Assembly (NCBI GenBank): GCA_964439835.1
Contig: CAYTPQ010000024.1
Span: 1-48,754, forward strand
Direction of reading: 5' to 3'
Length of the DNA stretch: 48,754 bases
Source of the DNA: JAGNLM01 sp964439835
GTDB taxonomy: Bacteria; Pseudomonadota; Gammaproteobacteria; JAABTG01
The position numbers and the translations under genes were made by a program. Positions 1-7,751 of the stretch are shown piece by piece (within the stretch, counting starts at the first letter, position 1; each line of letters begins with the position of its first letter). Under the pieces are notes generated by a model, which did no database searches, had not been told where the DNA came from, and was given only the letters and a program-made list of their open reading frames with translations.

Positions 1-425
1 ACCCGCTAGAGCGGTGCACCGACCTGGCGCCGGGGAATTTTTCACAGGCTCTCAGACGTGGAAGGAAGCTGGCAGGTCCGATGCCCGACGATCACCCCTT
101 CCCCGGGGTAGCCGGGGCGCACCTTCGCGGAGGCCGCCATGTTCTCCGGCCAGGGCTACCCCGTGACCGCCATGGCCCTGGACGACTCGGACGCGATCGC
201 CATCGACAGGGCCAGGCCGACGCGCCGGTCGTTGCGCCCACGCGGCGGCTCCACGTGGCCGCTGATACGGGTCAGAGAAAGGGAGGGATAGCGGTTGCCT
301 GAGCTGGTTGGGCGACCTAGAGTGCAAGCGCTTCGGGGCCGGTCGGCGTCCCCCTGGCTACCCGCTACGCAGTGAGCGGCCCAACCCGAAGCGGTTCTCC
401 TTCATAAACGCCGGCCAGGTGACGG
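1..425. other. Degenerate stretch with no intact gene
   Basis: No intact gene can be supported here. The one recognisable item is a Crp/Fnr fragment at 112-207, listed separately. The open frames on either strand have arginine- and proline-rich translations typical of shadow frames in GC-rich DNA. With the truncated radical-SAM frame next door, the stretch looks like an accumulation of gene remnants. Confidence 0.5.
112..207 (+). pseudogene. Crp/Fnr-family regulator, short relic
   Basis: Thirty-two codons read PGRTFAEAAMFSGQGYPVTA followed by MALDDSDAIAID. This matches residues of the intact Crp/Fnr regulator encoded at 32833-33561 (DNA 33103-33198) at 26 of 32 positions, counted by eye, with clear nucleotide similarity. 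Directly upstream in frame is a TAG (109-111) where the intact gene has a GAG codon. Similarity ends abruptly on both sides, so neither the N-terminal half of the cyclic-nucleotide-binding fold nor the helix-turn-helix is present. It is a dead fragment of a second Crp/Fnr paralogue. The fragment is not functional as it stands. Confidence 0.75.
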
Positions 426-767
426 CTAGGCCGGGCATAAATCGGCTATGGCATGGGGTATCTTGGGCCTCGGTCGGGTAAGACTGACCGGGGCCTTCTT
501 GTTGGTGCCCCTTGATGCTCCGGTCTCGGCGCTCGCCGGCGTCAACGGGCAGGACGCCGCTCTGCTCGCCCAGGCGTTCGGCATTCCGCCATGCTCCCGC
601 CGCAGCAGCCCGTCGATCCGCGCCAGCAGCTCGGGCGCGTTGACCTTGACGTCGACGAACGATCCCCACGGCGCCGCGTGACCACTGAAGCGCTTCATGA
701 AGCGGGCGTAGCAGTATCGGCAGCCGTGCTCGCAGCCGACGTGGGCGTTCAGCGCGTCGTCGCACAA
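426..767 (-). pseudogene. Truncated radical SAM protein (SPL-like family)
   Basis: The N-terminal part contains VGCEHGCRYCYARFMKRF, a C-x3-C-x2-C cluster (Cys12, 16, 19) that binds the 4Fe-4S/SAM centre. It continues as WGSFVDVKVNAPELLAR, typical of spore-photoproduct-lyase-like radical SAM proteins of about 300-350 residues. After about residue 47 family resemblance stops and the frame ends at 113 residues. Residues that normally precede the cysteine cluster are also missing, and the only start is a TTG. I read this as a gene broken at both ends. It starts 7 bp downstream of the potassium channel stop on the same strand, which may give it incidental transcription. Confidence 0.6.
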
Positions 768-773
768 ACGGGG

Positions 774-1262
774 TCACTGCCTCGACCGGGGGGCGATCCA
801 ATTCGTGGCCTGGAACAACCGCATGACCTCGGCGAAGACCAGGGCGCTCGACCAGCCCAGCATGAGCACCCCTGTCAGCCCTTGGGTGACGGCCACCAGC
901 CGCCACTCGGGCGGCGGCACCACGTCGCCGTAGCCGATGGTGGCGTAGGTGGTCGTCGAGAAATAGAAGGCGGTGTTGAAGTCCCAGCCGATCCGCCACC
1001 AGTAGAGCAGCGCCCAGACGCTCACCTGCATCAGGTGCAGCAGCAGCAGCGCGGCGAAGAGCGAGATCAGGATCCACAGTGCCTGCAGGACGGGGCGGGG
1101 CGAGTCGGCGCTGATCTGACGGCTCAGGTGCATCACGACCAGGATGCCTCCAAGCAGGTGGATCGCCACCGCCCCCGCCATGAGCGCGAAGGCGAGAAGT
1201 AAGCCGGCCACGGGCTGGGCTCCAACAGGACTCTGGGGAAGGATAAAGGATAGGCGGTCCAA
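774..1262 (-). CDS. Two-transmembrane potassium channel family protein
   Basis: This is a 162-residue inner-membrane protein. Helices lie at about 17-46 and 60-88, followed by a pore loop containing TTTYATIGYGDVVPP and a last helix at about 122-147. GYGD (residues 110-113) is the potassium selectivity filter, and TTTYATIGYGD is the classic ion-channel (PF07885-type) pore signature. No RCK/TrkA-N regulatory domain follows, so gating is not evident. It would conduct potassium passively across the cytoplasmic membrane. It stands alone, upstream of a truncated radical-SAM frame. The ATG start gives a hydrophobic N-terminus consistent with membrane insertion. Family assignment is firm; physiological role is inferred. 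Confidence 0.85.
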   Translation of the reverse strand: MDRLSFILPQSPVGAQPVAGLLLAFALMAGAVAIHLLGGILVVMHLSRQISADSPRPVLQALWILISLFAALLLLHLMQVSVWALLYWWRIGWDFNTAFYFSTTTYATIGYGDVVPPPEWRLVAVTQGLTGVLMLGWSSALVFAEVMRLFQATNWIAPRSRQ

Positions 1263-1402
1263 TGGCCCTCAGCGACGGCTGATCGCGGCGGTGAATCGGC
1301 AAACGGGGCTCCCGTCGCAGGTGAGCGAGCGGCCGGCTGAACCCGCCCCCCGAGGGTGCGGTCTCATTGGAAAATCGCAGCGAGCCCCGAGGTCACGCCC
1401 CC

Positions 1403-1846
1403 GTGGAGCACCCCACCACCCATCTACCCCGCCGCACCCGCATGTTTTACGACGGCGGATGCCCACTCTGTCGGCGCGAGGTGGCCCACTACCGTCGGCT
1501 GGACCCTACGGGTCGCGTCGACTGGGTGGACATCAGCCGGGACCCGGAGACATTGGCGGCGCTGGGGATCACCCTGGAGCAAGCGATGGCCCGGCTGCAC
1601 GTCCAGGACCGCCGAGGCCGGTTGCTGACGGGCGTGGCGGCCTTTGCCGCGGTGTGGGACGAGCTGCCCGGCTACCGCCACCTGGCGCGCCTGGTCCGCG
1701 CCCTCGGCCTCGTGCCCGTGCTGGACCGGGCCTACGCCGGCTTCGCCCGCCGACGCTACGCCCAGCGTTGCGCGGAGGGGTTCTGCGCGGCCCGAGGTAT
1801 GACGCCGAGGGGCACCCCCCTCCCGACGGCCGGAGGCGAGCGTTGA
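1403..1846 (+). CDS. DCC-family thiol-disulfide oxidoreductase-like protein (DUF393)
   Basis: The protein begins with RMFYDGGCPLCRREVAHYR, the DxxCxxC signature that names the DCC family, followed by a short thioredoxin-like region (VDWVDISRDP). Family members are small proteins thought to be thiol-disulfide oxidoreductases, but the reaction is generally unproven. I chose GTG at 1403, which has CGAGG about 11 bp upstream. An in-frame TTG at 1367 would add 12 residues, and an internal ATG lies directly before FYDGG. The C-terminus (YAGFARRRYAQRC) is usual for the family. It is monocistronic here. Confidence 0.75.
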   Translation: MEHPTTHLPRRTRMFYDGGCPLCRREVAHYRRLDPTGRVDWVDISRDPETLAALGITLEQAMARLHVQDRRGRLLTGVAAFAAVWDELPGYRHLARLVRALGLVPVLDRAYAGFARRRYAQRCAEGFCAARGMTPRGTPLPTAGGER

Positions 1847-1997
1847 ACAAGCCCTAAGCCGCCTCCGGCGACGAGGACAAGGAGCCGATCCTCGGGGTGC
1901 TGCGCGAGGTCGCGGTGGCGCGATGGCGGTACGGATGGCGGGACCAGTGAGGCGCTTCGAAATCCTTCTTTAACTTACAGTAGCTTACAAAGCCCAT

Positions 1998-2089
1998 TGG
2001 CGGAGAGGGTGGGATTCGAACCCACGGACCCCTGCAAGGGGGTCACTCGATTTCGAGTCGAGCCCGTTCGGCCGCTCCGGCACCTCTCC
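1998..2089 (-). tRNA. tRNA-Ser (anticodon CGA)
   Basis: Read on the minus strand from 2089, the acceptor strand GGAGAGG pairs with CCTCTCC near 2002-2008. A D-arm, an anticodon stem CTCGA/TCGAG enclosing CTCGAAA (anticodon CGA), a long variable arm (CCCCTTGCAGGGG) and a T-arm with GGTTCGAATCC are all visible. The long variable arm marks a class II serine tRNA. The 3' CCA is encoded (1998-2000). Confidence 0.95.
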
Positions 2090-2180
2090 GAGGCGCGACA
2101 GGATACGGTGTCCCCAGGGCGCGCAACAATACTCGTGCCTCGCCGATATCCACTAGACTCGCCCGGGTCTGGGGGAGGCC

Positions 2181-3596
2181 GTGCCCGTGAAGTACCTGGC
2201 GACGCTCCTGCTGGGGCTGTTCCTGACCTTCTGCTCGCGCGAGCCGACGGTGGTCGAGCGGGTCGAGAGCGCGGGCACGCTGAGGGTCATCACCGTGGCC
2301 GGGCCGGCGACCTACTACGAGGGCCCCACGGGGCCGGCAGGCCTGGAGTACGACCTGGCGGGGCGCTTCGCAGGCGAGCTCGGCGTAAAGCTCCGGATGG
2401 TGGTGGTGCCGAGCGCGTCGGCGGCAATCGAGGCGCTCGAGCAGGGCCGGGGCGACCTGATCGCGGCGGGGATGGTGATCACCCCCGAGCGTCGGCGCCA
2501 GGTGCGCTTCGGGCCGGCCTACGAGGAAACCGTCCTGCAGTTGATCTACCGCCAGGGGACCCGCCCCCCCAAGGGTCCGGCGGACCTGGTGGGACGCCAG
2601 GTCGAGGTCCTGGCCGGCGCGCTGGAGGCCCGGAAGCTCGCGGCCCTCCAGGCGGACTTGCCGAACCTGACCTGGCGTGAGACCCAGGCCTCCGCCCGCG
2701 GTGAGATCCTGAGCCTGGTCCAGGAGCAGCTGATCGACTTCACGGTCGCCACCTCGCAGGAGATCGCGCTCCTGCGCCGCTTCCACCCCGAGCTGCGGGT
2801 GGCCTTCGACGTGACGCCGGCGATGCCGGTGGCCTGGGCCTTCCCCCGCGCGACTGACGACAGCCTGTACGTCGCCGCGATCCGGTTCTTCAACCAGCTA
2901 AGGGCGACCGGTGAGCTGGCCCAGGTCCTCGAGCGTCACTTCGGCCACGTCGGTCAGTTCGACTACCAGGACGTACGTGGGCTGCTGCTGCACATCGCCC
3001 AGCGCCTGCCCGCCATGCAGCCGAGCTTCGAGGAGGCCGCGCGGCAGACCGGGATCGACTGGCGGCTGTTGGCGGCGGTCGGCTACCAGGAGTCCCGCTG
3101 GGACCCGCTCGCGGTGTCGCCGACGGGGGTGCGCGGGGTGATGATGCTGACCAACGACACCGCCCGCCGCATGGGCGTGAAGCGGCGGGAGGACCCGGCA
3201 CAGAGCATCCGGGGGGGCGCCCGCTACCTGGCGCTGATGCGCGAGAGCGTCCCGGAGGGCATCCCCGAGCCGGACCGCACCTGGCTCGCACTGGCGGCTT
3301 ACAACGTCGGGCTCGGCCACCTGCTGGACGCCCGCCAGCTGACCCGCGCCCTGGGCGGCGACCCCGACCGCTGGGTCGAGGTCAAGAAGCGTCTGCCGCT
3401 CCTCGGCAAGCCCGAGTGGGCGCGCAAGACCCGCCATGGCCGGGCGCGGGGGCACGAGCCGGTCGACTTCGTGGACAGCGTGCGCCACTACTACGACATC
3501 CTGGTCTGGCACGACCGGCGCCGCCAGCCCGGGCCACCACCGCCCCCGGTCCCCGACATCCCCGAGGAGTGGCTGCGCGGCCAGCCGTCCGTGTGA
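2181..3596 (+). CDS. mltF: Membrane-bound lytic murein transglycosylase F
   Basis: This 471-residue lipoprotein has two domains. Residues 1-18 form a lipoprotein-type signal ending at Cys18 (LTFC, with an unusual Phe before the Cys). Residues of about 30-265 are a family-3 solute-binding domain (GTLRVITV, EYDLAGRFAGELG). Residues of about 285-430 are an SLT goose-lysozyme domain with AAVGYQESRWDP; Glu304 is the predicted catalytic acid. GVRGVMMLTNDTARRMG and LALAAYNVGLGH are further SLT motifs. This architecture and length are those of MltF, which cleaves MurNAc-GlcNAc bonds with 1,6-anhydro product formation at the outer membrane. The GTG start is preceded by GGGGGAGG. It lies just beyond tRNA-Ser on the opposite strand. 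Confidence 0.93.
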   Translation: MPVKYLATLLLGLFLTFCSREPTVVERVESAGTLRVITVAGPATYYEGPTGPAGLEYDLAGRFAGELGVKLRMVVVPSASAAIEALEQGRGDLIAAGMVITPERRRQVRFGPAYEETVLQLIYRQGTRPPKGPADLVGRQVEVLAGALEARKLAALQADLPNLTWRETQASARGEILSLVQEQLIDFTVATSQEIALLRRFHPELRVAFDVTPAMPVAWAFPRATDDSLYVAAIRFFNQLRATGELAQVLERHFGHVGQFDYQDVRGLLLHIAQRLPAMQPSFEEAARQTGIDWRLLAAVGYQESRWDPLAVSPTGVRGVMMLTNDTARRMGVKRREDPAQSIRGGARYLALMRESVPEGIPEPDRTWLALAAYNVGLGHLLDARQLTRALGGDPDRWVEVKKRLPLLGKPEWARKTRHGRARGHEPVDFVDSVRHYYDILVWHDRRRQPGPPPPPVPDIPEEWLRGQPSV

Positions 3597-3635
3597 GGCG
3601 GGGGCCGTCCGGCCGGCGCCCCGGAAACGGCCGCG

Positions 3636-4163
3636 TCAGGGGGGCGGAGCGAAGGCCGGCGGCCCCTCCCCTTCGCGGATCAGCACCCGGGTGCCCGCGG
3701 GGGCCGCCTCGAAGATCTCGACCAGGTCGCGGTTGCGCATGCGCACGCAGCCCCGGGAGCCCGGTACGCCCATCGGGACGCGGTCCGGGGTGCCGTGGAG
3801 ATAGATGTAGCGCCGGAAGGTGTCCACGTCGCCCAGCCGATTGCGCCCGGGCTCCAGGCCGCTCAGCCAGAGGATGCGGGTGAGGATCCAGTCGCGTTCG
3901 GGGAACTCCCGGCCCAAGGCCTCGGAGTAGACCTCGCCCGTCGGCCGGCGGCGGACGAAGACCGTGTTGAGCGGGGCGCCCGCGCCGATCCGGGCGCGAA
4001 CCTGGTGCCAGCCCCGCGGCGTGCAGCCGCTGCCCAGGAGCTCGCCAGGGCCGTTGCGGGCCGTGGAGACGGGGTACTCGGCGAGCAGCGCCCCGTCGCG
4101 CCAGTGGCGCAGGCGTTGCCGGTCGATCAGGACCTCGAGCACGGTTCCCGGCACGTCCATCAA
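3636..4163 (-). CDS. L,D-transpeptidase (YkuD fold)
   Basis: This 175-residue protein has the YkuD catalytic signature: HGTPDRVPMG with His123, and GSRGCVRMRN with nucleophile Cys139. Enzymes of this family form 3-3 peptidoglycan cross-links or attach proteins to diaminopimelate. The domain fills nearly the whole protein. No signal peptide is visible at the N-terminus (MMDVPGTVLEVLIDRQRL), which is odd for an enzyme with a periplasmic substrate. The ATG overlaps the stop of the upstream binding-protein gene by 4 bp, so the two are translationally coupled. With mltF convergent next door, the local theme is cell-wall turnover. Confidence 0.88.
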   Translation of the reverse strand: MMDVPGTVLEVLIDRQRLRHWRDGALLAEYPVSTARNGPGELLGSGCTPRGWHQVRARIGAGAPLNTVFVRRRPTGEVYSEALGREFPERDWILTRILWLSGLEPGRNRLGDVDTFRRYIYLHGTPDRVPMGVPGSRGCVRMRNRDLVEIFEAAPAGTRVLIREGEGPPAFAPPP

Positions 4164-5656
4164 CGAGGCTCCCCCCGCCGCACTTCGACCTCGGAGAGTC
4201 CATCGTACCCGCCGTCGGCGTCGACCCGGTACCCCAGCACGTCGTCGCGGGCGACGAACACCGGGTCCTCGTACCAGAGGGGGACGTAGGGCAGCGTCTC
4301 CAGCAGTCGCGCCTGCAGGGCGCGAAACAGGGCCGCCTGCTCCGCCTCCGCTGGCGCCGCCTCGGCCCGCTCGATCAGGTCGTCCGCCACGGGGTCGCGG
4401 TAACGCCCCCGGTTGGCCCCCCCTGGCGGCAACGCAGCGCTGTGGAAGGCGTAGCGAAAGACGTCGGGCGAACGCAGGGCCACCCAGGACAGGGTGCAGG
4501 TCTGGAAACGGCCCGCCTTGACGTCGGCATAGAAGGCCGCCCAGTCGTAGCTGCGCACGGCGAGGTCGACCCCCACCTGCCGGAGCTGGTGCTGCAAGAC
4601 CGTGGCGATGCGCAGGCGCAGCGGGTCGCTGGAGGTCTTGAGCTCGATCGCGAGGGGGCGGGCCGGGCCGAACCCGAGAGTCCCGAGCAGGGCCCGCGCC
4701 GCCGCCGGGTCGTGGCGCAGCCCCTCGACCCCGGCGAGGCCCGCCCAGTGCTCCGGCGGCAGCATGCCCGCCGCGGGGCGGGCGGTGTCCCGCAGGAGCC
4801 GGGCCGTGATCGCGCGCCGGTCGATCGCCAGCGCCACCCCGCGGCGGACCTCAATCCGGCTCGTGATCGGGTCCTCCAGGTTGAACGCCAGGTAGCTGAA
4901 GGTGGTGCCCCGCCCCTGCCCCACCTGGACGCCGGCGCGGGACCCGAGCCAGGCGACCAGCTCGGGCGGGAGGTCACCCTGCAGGAGGTCCACCTCCCCC
5001 TTCAAGAGCTTCAGCGCCCGCATGGTCGGGTCGGGCACCCGCAGGAAGGTCACCGTGAGCCCGTCCCGCGTGCGCCGCAGCTGCAGGCGGTCGTCCGCCC
5101 GGGAGACGGCGGCGAACGGCCCGCTGCCGATTGGGAGGGGGGCGTCCCTGCCGGCGGGGCGGGGCTGCGAGGCGGGCATCACGCCGAAGACGAGGCGTCC
5201 CGGGAACAGGGGGTCGGGCGCCCGGAGGCGGACGTCGACCGTATCCTCATCGAGCGCCTCGACGCGCGCCACAGCCGCGAGCGTCGCCCGGTGCGGCGAG
5301 CCTCCGTCCGGGTCCAGGATCGCGTCGGCGGTGGCCTTGACGTCGGCCGCGGTCAGCCAGGTGCCATCGTGGAACCGCCGTCCCTCGTCGCCCAGGGTGA
5401 AGCGATAGTGGGTCGGCCCGAGGGCCTCCCAGCGGGCCAGTCCCGGCACCGGCCGGGACTGCGCGTCGAGCTCCACCAGGGATCGGTAGACCAGCCGGGC
5501 CACTCGGGTGGAGGCCGCGTCGGTCGCCAGGCGAGGGTCGAGGGTGAGCGGGACCGCCGCCACCGCAATCCGCAACCCCTCCGGTGGTGGCCCGCCGCAA
5601 CCGCCGAGGACCCCCGCCAGGACCAGCAGACCGATGGGCGCGAGGCGTCGGCGCAC
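4160..5656 (-). CDS. Oligopeptide-type ABC transporter substrate-binding lipoprotein
   Basis: This 498-residue protein begins with a lipoprotein signal ending LAGVLGGC (Cys20). It then shows the family-5 extracellular binding-protein pattern: LRIAVAAVPLTLDPRLATDA at the mature N-terminus, then YRFTLGDEGRRFHDGTWLTAADV and VRRGVALAIDRRAI. This is the DppA/OppA class, which binds peptides or other ligands in the periplasm. No permease or ATPase genes adjoin it, so it is an orphan binding protein. Its last 4 bp overlap the L,D-transpeptidase gene, which hints at a muropeptide-related ligand; that is inference from context only. Confidence 0.87.
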   Translation of the reverse strand: MRRRLAPIGLLVLAGVLGGCGGPPPEGLRIAVAAVPLTLDPRLATDAASTRVARLVYRSLVELDAQSRPVPGLARWEALGPTHYRFTLGDEGRRFHDGTWLTAADVKATADAILDPDGGSPHRATLAAVARVEALDEDTVDVRLRAPDPLFPGRLVFGVMPASQPRPAGRDAPLPIGSGPFAAVSRADDRLQLRRTRDGLTVTFLRVPDPTMRALKLLKGEVDLLQGDLPPELVAWLGSRAGVQVGQGRGTTFSYLAFNLEDPITSRIEVRRGVALAIDRRAITARLLRDTARPAAGMLPPEHWAGLAGVEGLRHDPAAARALLGTLGFGPARPLAIELKTSSDPLRLRIATVLQHQLRQVGVDLAVRSYDWAAFYADVKAGRFQTCTLSWVALRSPDVFRYAFHSAALPPGGANRGRYRDPVADDLIERAEAAPAEAEQAALFRALQARLLETLPYVPLWYEDPVFVARDDVLGYRVDADGGYDGLSEVEVRRGEPR

Positions 5657-5811
5657 CGTGATGTGTGTCCTTCTGCGGATCGGGCGTTCCCAGCCGCCGC
5701 GGCGCCGGGTGTCGAGCGTAACTGCCTGGGCTTTCGACTATATCAGCGTGGGCTCTGCTACACTCTGGGTCGGCCCCGCCGGAGTGTCCGTCCGGCCCGA
5801 CTTGCCCGGCG
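5657..5811. promoter_or_regulatory. Divergent intergenic region, possible promoters
   Basis: This is the spacer between the divergent binding-protein gene (minus strand) and a small gene on the plus strand. It holds the most AT-rich patch nearby: a TACACT hexamer at 5759-5764 could be a plus-strand -10 box, and TATAGT (minus strand, 5742-5737) could serve the binding-protein gene. Neither has a convincing -35 at ideal spacing. Confidence 0.3.
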
Positions 5812-6099
5812 ATGCGCGTCGACGACACCCGGTACCTGCCCTCCCCGCCCTTACCCTCGCTCCGCTCCGGCGACAGCGCCGGGACGCTGCTGGCAACGCT
5901 CGCGGCCCGCACGGCGCTCACCCGCTCGGGGCGCTCGCGGGGCGTTCCGGCCGCCCCGGCGGGCGGCGCCCCGCTTCAGGGCGAGGTGTTGGCCCGGCCT
6001 CGGATTGCCGACGTGGGGGTGGAGACCTACCTCGCGCTGGGCAGGGCGGCGCCCGCAGCCGCGATCCCGCGGTCGCTGTTCGTGGACCTGTACGCCTGA
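5812..6099 (+). CDS. Small conserved-looking hypothetical protein
   Basis: This is a 95-residue soluble protein with no signal peptide or membrane segment. It has an alanine-, arginine- and proline-rich linker-like first half, then LARPRIADVGVETYLALGRA and a terminal SLFVDLYA. The hydrophobic C-terminus in the style VDLYA resembles small proteobacterial proteins of unknown function that end in a similar way; this is recollection, not a database match. It lies 91 bp upstream of glcE on the same strand and is preceded by a possible -10 box. I cannot assign a function. It could still be a chance open frame in GC-rich DNA, although the non-random C-terminal half argues for a gene. Confidence 0.5.
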   Translation: MRVDDTRYLPSPPLPSLRSGDSAGTLLATLAARTALTRSGRSRGVPAAPAGGAPLQGEVLARPRIADVGVETYLALGRAAPAAAIPRSLFVDLYA

Positions 6100-6190
6100 G
6101 CGCGCCAGCGGCCCCTGCGCCAGGAAGGTGGGACGAAGGGCGTCGGAGGACCGAGAGGAGCCGCTCAGCCCACGCGCGGTGCCCGTAGCG

Positions 6191-7282
6191 ATGCCCACGC
6201 AACAGCCGAATCCGCCGTCCGTCGCCGCCGACGCCGACCGGACCGAGGGCCTTCGGGAGGCCGTCGCCCGGGCCTTCGCCGACGATACTCCCCTGCGCAT
6301 CGTTGGGGGTGACAGCAAGGCCTTTTTCGGGCGGCGGGCAACGGGACAGGCCCTCGACGTGTCAGGCCACCGGGGCACCGTCGCTTACGAGCCGTCCGAG
6401 CTGGTCCTGACCGCCCGCGCCGGCACCCCGCTGACCGAGGTCGAGACGCTCCTCGCCGGCGAGCGCCAGATGCTCCCCTTCGAGCCCCCGCACTTCGGAC
6501 CGGGGGCGACCCTGGGCGGCACCATCGCCTGCGGCCTGTCCGGCCCGCGTCGCCCCTACGCCGGCGCCGCCCGGGACTTCGTGCTCGGCGTTCAGGTCGT
6601 GAACGGCCGCGGCGAGGTCCTGCGGTTCGGCGGCCAGGTGATGAAGAACGTCGCCGGCTACGACGTGTCGCGTCTGATGGTGGGCGCCCTCGGCACCCTC
6701 GGCGTCCTGCTCGAGGTGTCCGTCAAGGTGCTCCCCGCGCCGGCCCGCGAGGTGACGCTCGTGCTGGAGGCCGACGCCCCGTCCGCGATCGAGACCATGA
6801 ACCGGCTGGCGGGCCGGCCGTTGCCGCTGACGGCGGCCTGCCACGCCGAGGGCCGGCTCTACCTGCGGCTCTCGGGCAGCGAGAGCGGGGTAGAGGCGGC
6901 ACGTTCGGCCCTGGGCGGGGAGACCGCGGACGGCGGCTTCTGGGAGACGCTGCGCGAGCAGCAACTGCCCTTCTTCGCCGGCGAGGGTCCTCTATGGCGG
7001 CTGTCCGTGCCGCCCACGACCCCGCCGCTGGACCTGCCCGGCCCGATGCTGCTCGACTGGGGCGGCGCCCAACGTTGGTCGCGCACCGACGCCGGCGAGG
7101 CGCGGGTCCGCCAGGTCGCGGGATCGGCCGGCGGTCACGCGACCCTCTTCCGCGGCGGCCACCGGGACGCCGACGTCTTCCACCCCCTCGCCCCCTCGCT
7201 CGCCGCCCTCCATCGGCGGCTCAAGGCAGCCTTCGACCCCGCGGGGGTCCTGAACCCGGGACGCTTGTACGCGGGGCTCTGA
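6191..7282 (+). CDS. glcE: Glycolate oxidase FAD-binding subunit GlcE
   Basis: The 363-residue protein has the PCMH-type FAD-binding fold: LRIVGGDSKAFFGRR (pyrophosphate loop), MLPFEPPHFGPGATLGGTIA, then VMKNVAGYDVSRLMVGALGT. These are diagnostic of GlcE, one of three subunits (GlcD, GlcE, GlcF) of the membrane-associated complex oxidising glycolate to glyoxylate. Length matches GlcE (about 350), and the C-terminus ends FDPAGVLNPGRLYAGL as expected. The ATG at 6191 follows a long in-frame open stretch; upstream codons do not resemble the family. GlcD and GlcF are not in the adjacent sequence: the next gene downstream is small and on the other strand. They may lie upstream of the window or elsewhere. 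Confidence 0.92.
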   Translation: MPTQQPNPPSVAADADRTEGLREAVARAFADDTPLRIVGGDSKAFFGRRATGQALDVSGHRGTVAYEPSELVLTARAGTPLTEVETLLAGERQMLPFEPPHFGPGATLGGTIACGLSGPRRPYAGAARDFVLGVQVVNGRGEVLRFGGQVMKNVAGYDVSRLMVGALGTLGVLLEVSVKVLPAPAREVTLVLEADAPSAIETMNRLAGRPLPLTAACHAEGRLYLRLSGSESGVEAARSALGGETADGGFWETLREQQLPFFAGEGPLWRLSVPPTTPPLDLPGPMLLDWGGAQRWSRTDAGEARVRQVAGSAGGHATLFRGGHRDADVFHPLAPSLAALHRRLKAAFDPAGVLNPGRLYAGL

Positions 7283-7379
7283 CGGGGCCTGCGCGTCACG
7301 CGGGGGCAGCCCCGTCCCCGGCTTCCCCCTGAAGGCCCGTGATCGGCGCGGAGCGCGGGCCCCGACCACGAGGCACCGC

Positions 7380-7541
7380 TCACTGCTGCACGCCGGTCAG
7401 GAACGGCGCCATCAGCCAGGCGATGGTGATTGCGGCCAGGTGGTCGCCGTAGCCGGGGACTCCCAGGTGCGAGGCGAAGTAGCCGAAGGCGCCTTCCGCA
7501 GCCATGACGCAAGCGAGAGCGAGGACGAACACCCGGAGCAT
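7380..7541 (-). CDS. Small membrane protein of unknown function
   Basis: This is a 53-residue protein with two predicted transmembrane segments, about residues 2-22 (LRVFVLALACVMAAEGAFGY) and 34-49 (HLAAITIAWLMAPFLTG), joined by a short SHLGVPGYGD loop. The frame is open further upstream to 7637, but those residues look non-coding, so I place the start at the ATG directly before the first helix. No Shine-Dalgarno is evident. It sits convergent to glcE and divergent from the sigma-54 activator. It is not recognised; it could be a component of a membrane complex. Confidence 0.45.
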   Translation of the reverse strand: MLRVFVLALACVMAAEGAFGYFASHLGVPGYGDHLAAITIAWLMAPFLTGVQQ

Positions 7542-7684
7542 AGGCGTCTCGAAGAGGCCGGAGGGGTGACCGCCAGGAAAGTTGCAAAGTCCGCGCCCAC
7601 CGCTGGGTTCTAGACCTATGCCTTTGTTCTGTCTCACGTTTACAAACGGGCGGCGGAACTGCCCGGCGCCGACCTGCCGGATAA

Positions 7685-7725
7685 CGTCACGCCCTTGACG
7701 GCTAAAGCGTCAACGTTCGTTGACG
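7685..7725 (+). promoter_or_regulatory. Array of TTGACG/CGTCAA half-sites (putative operator)
   Basis: Four alternating half-sites occur within 41 bp: CGTCAC (7685-7690), TTGACG (7695-7700), CGTCAA (7708-7713) and TTGACG (7720-7725). The inner three form two overlapping inverted repeats with 7- and 6-bp spacers. They end 26 bp before the ATG of the sigma-54 activator, so autoregulation or control of the divergent small gene is plausible. Confidence 0.5.
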
Positions 7726-7751
7726 CTGCAGGTAACGGAGTTACCGAGGCC

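Noticed and set aside
1858..1950. In-frame stretch ending LREVAVARWRYGWRDQ after the DCC-family gene
   Set aside because: It has no start codon and only about 30 codons. It might be the tail of a decayed gene, but I could not match it to any family.
1998..2089. tRNA-Ser as an integration site for a genomic island on its left
   Set aside because: No integrase and no duplicated tRNA 3' end were found in the flanking DNA, so the broken genes to the left are not enough evidence.
4442..6190. Large plus-strand open frame reaching into glcE
   Set aside because: It is a shadow of the binding-protein gene on the minus strand. Only the part from ATG 6191 shows GlcE similarity.
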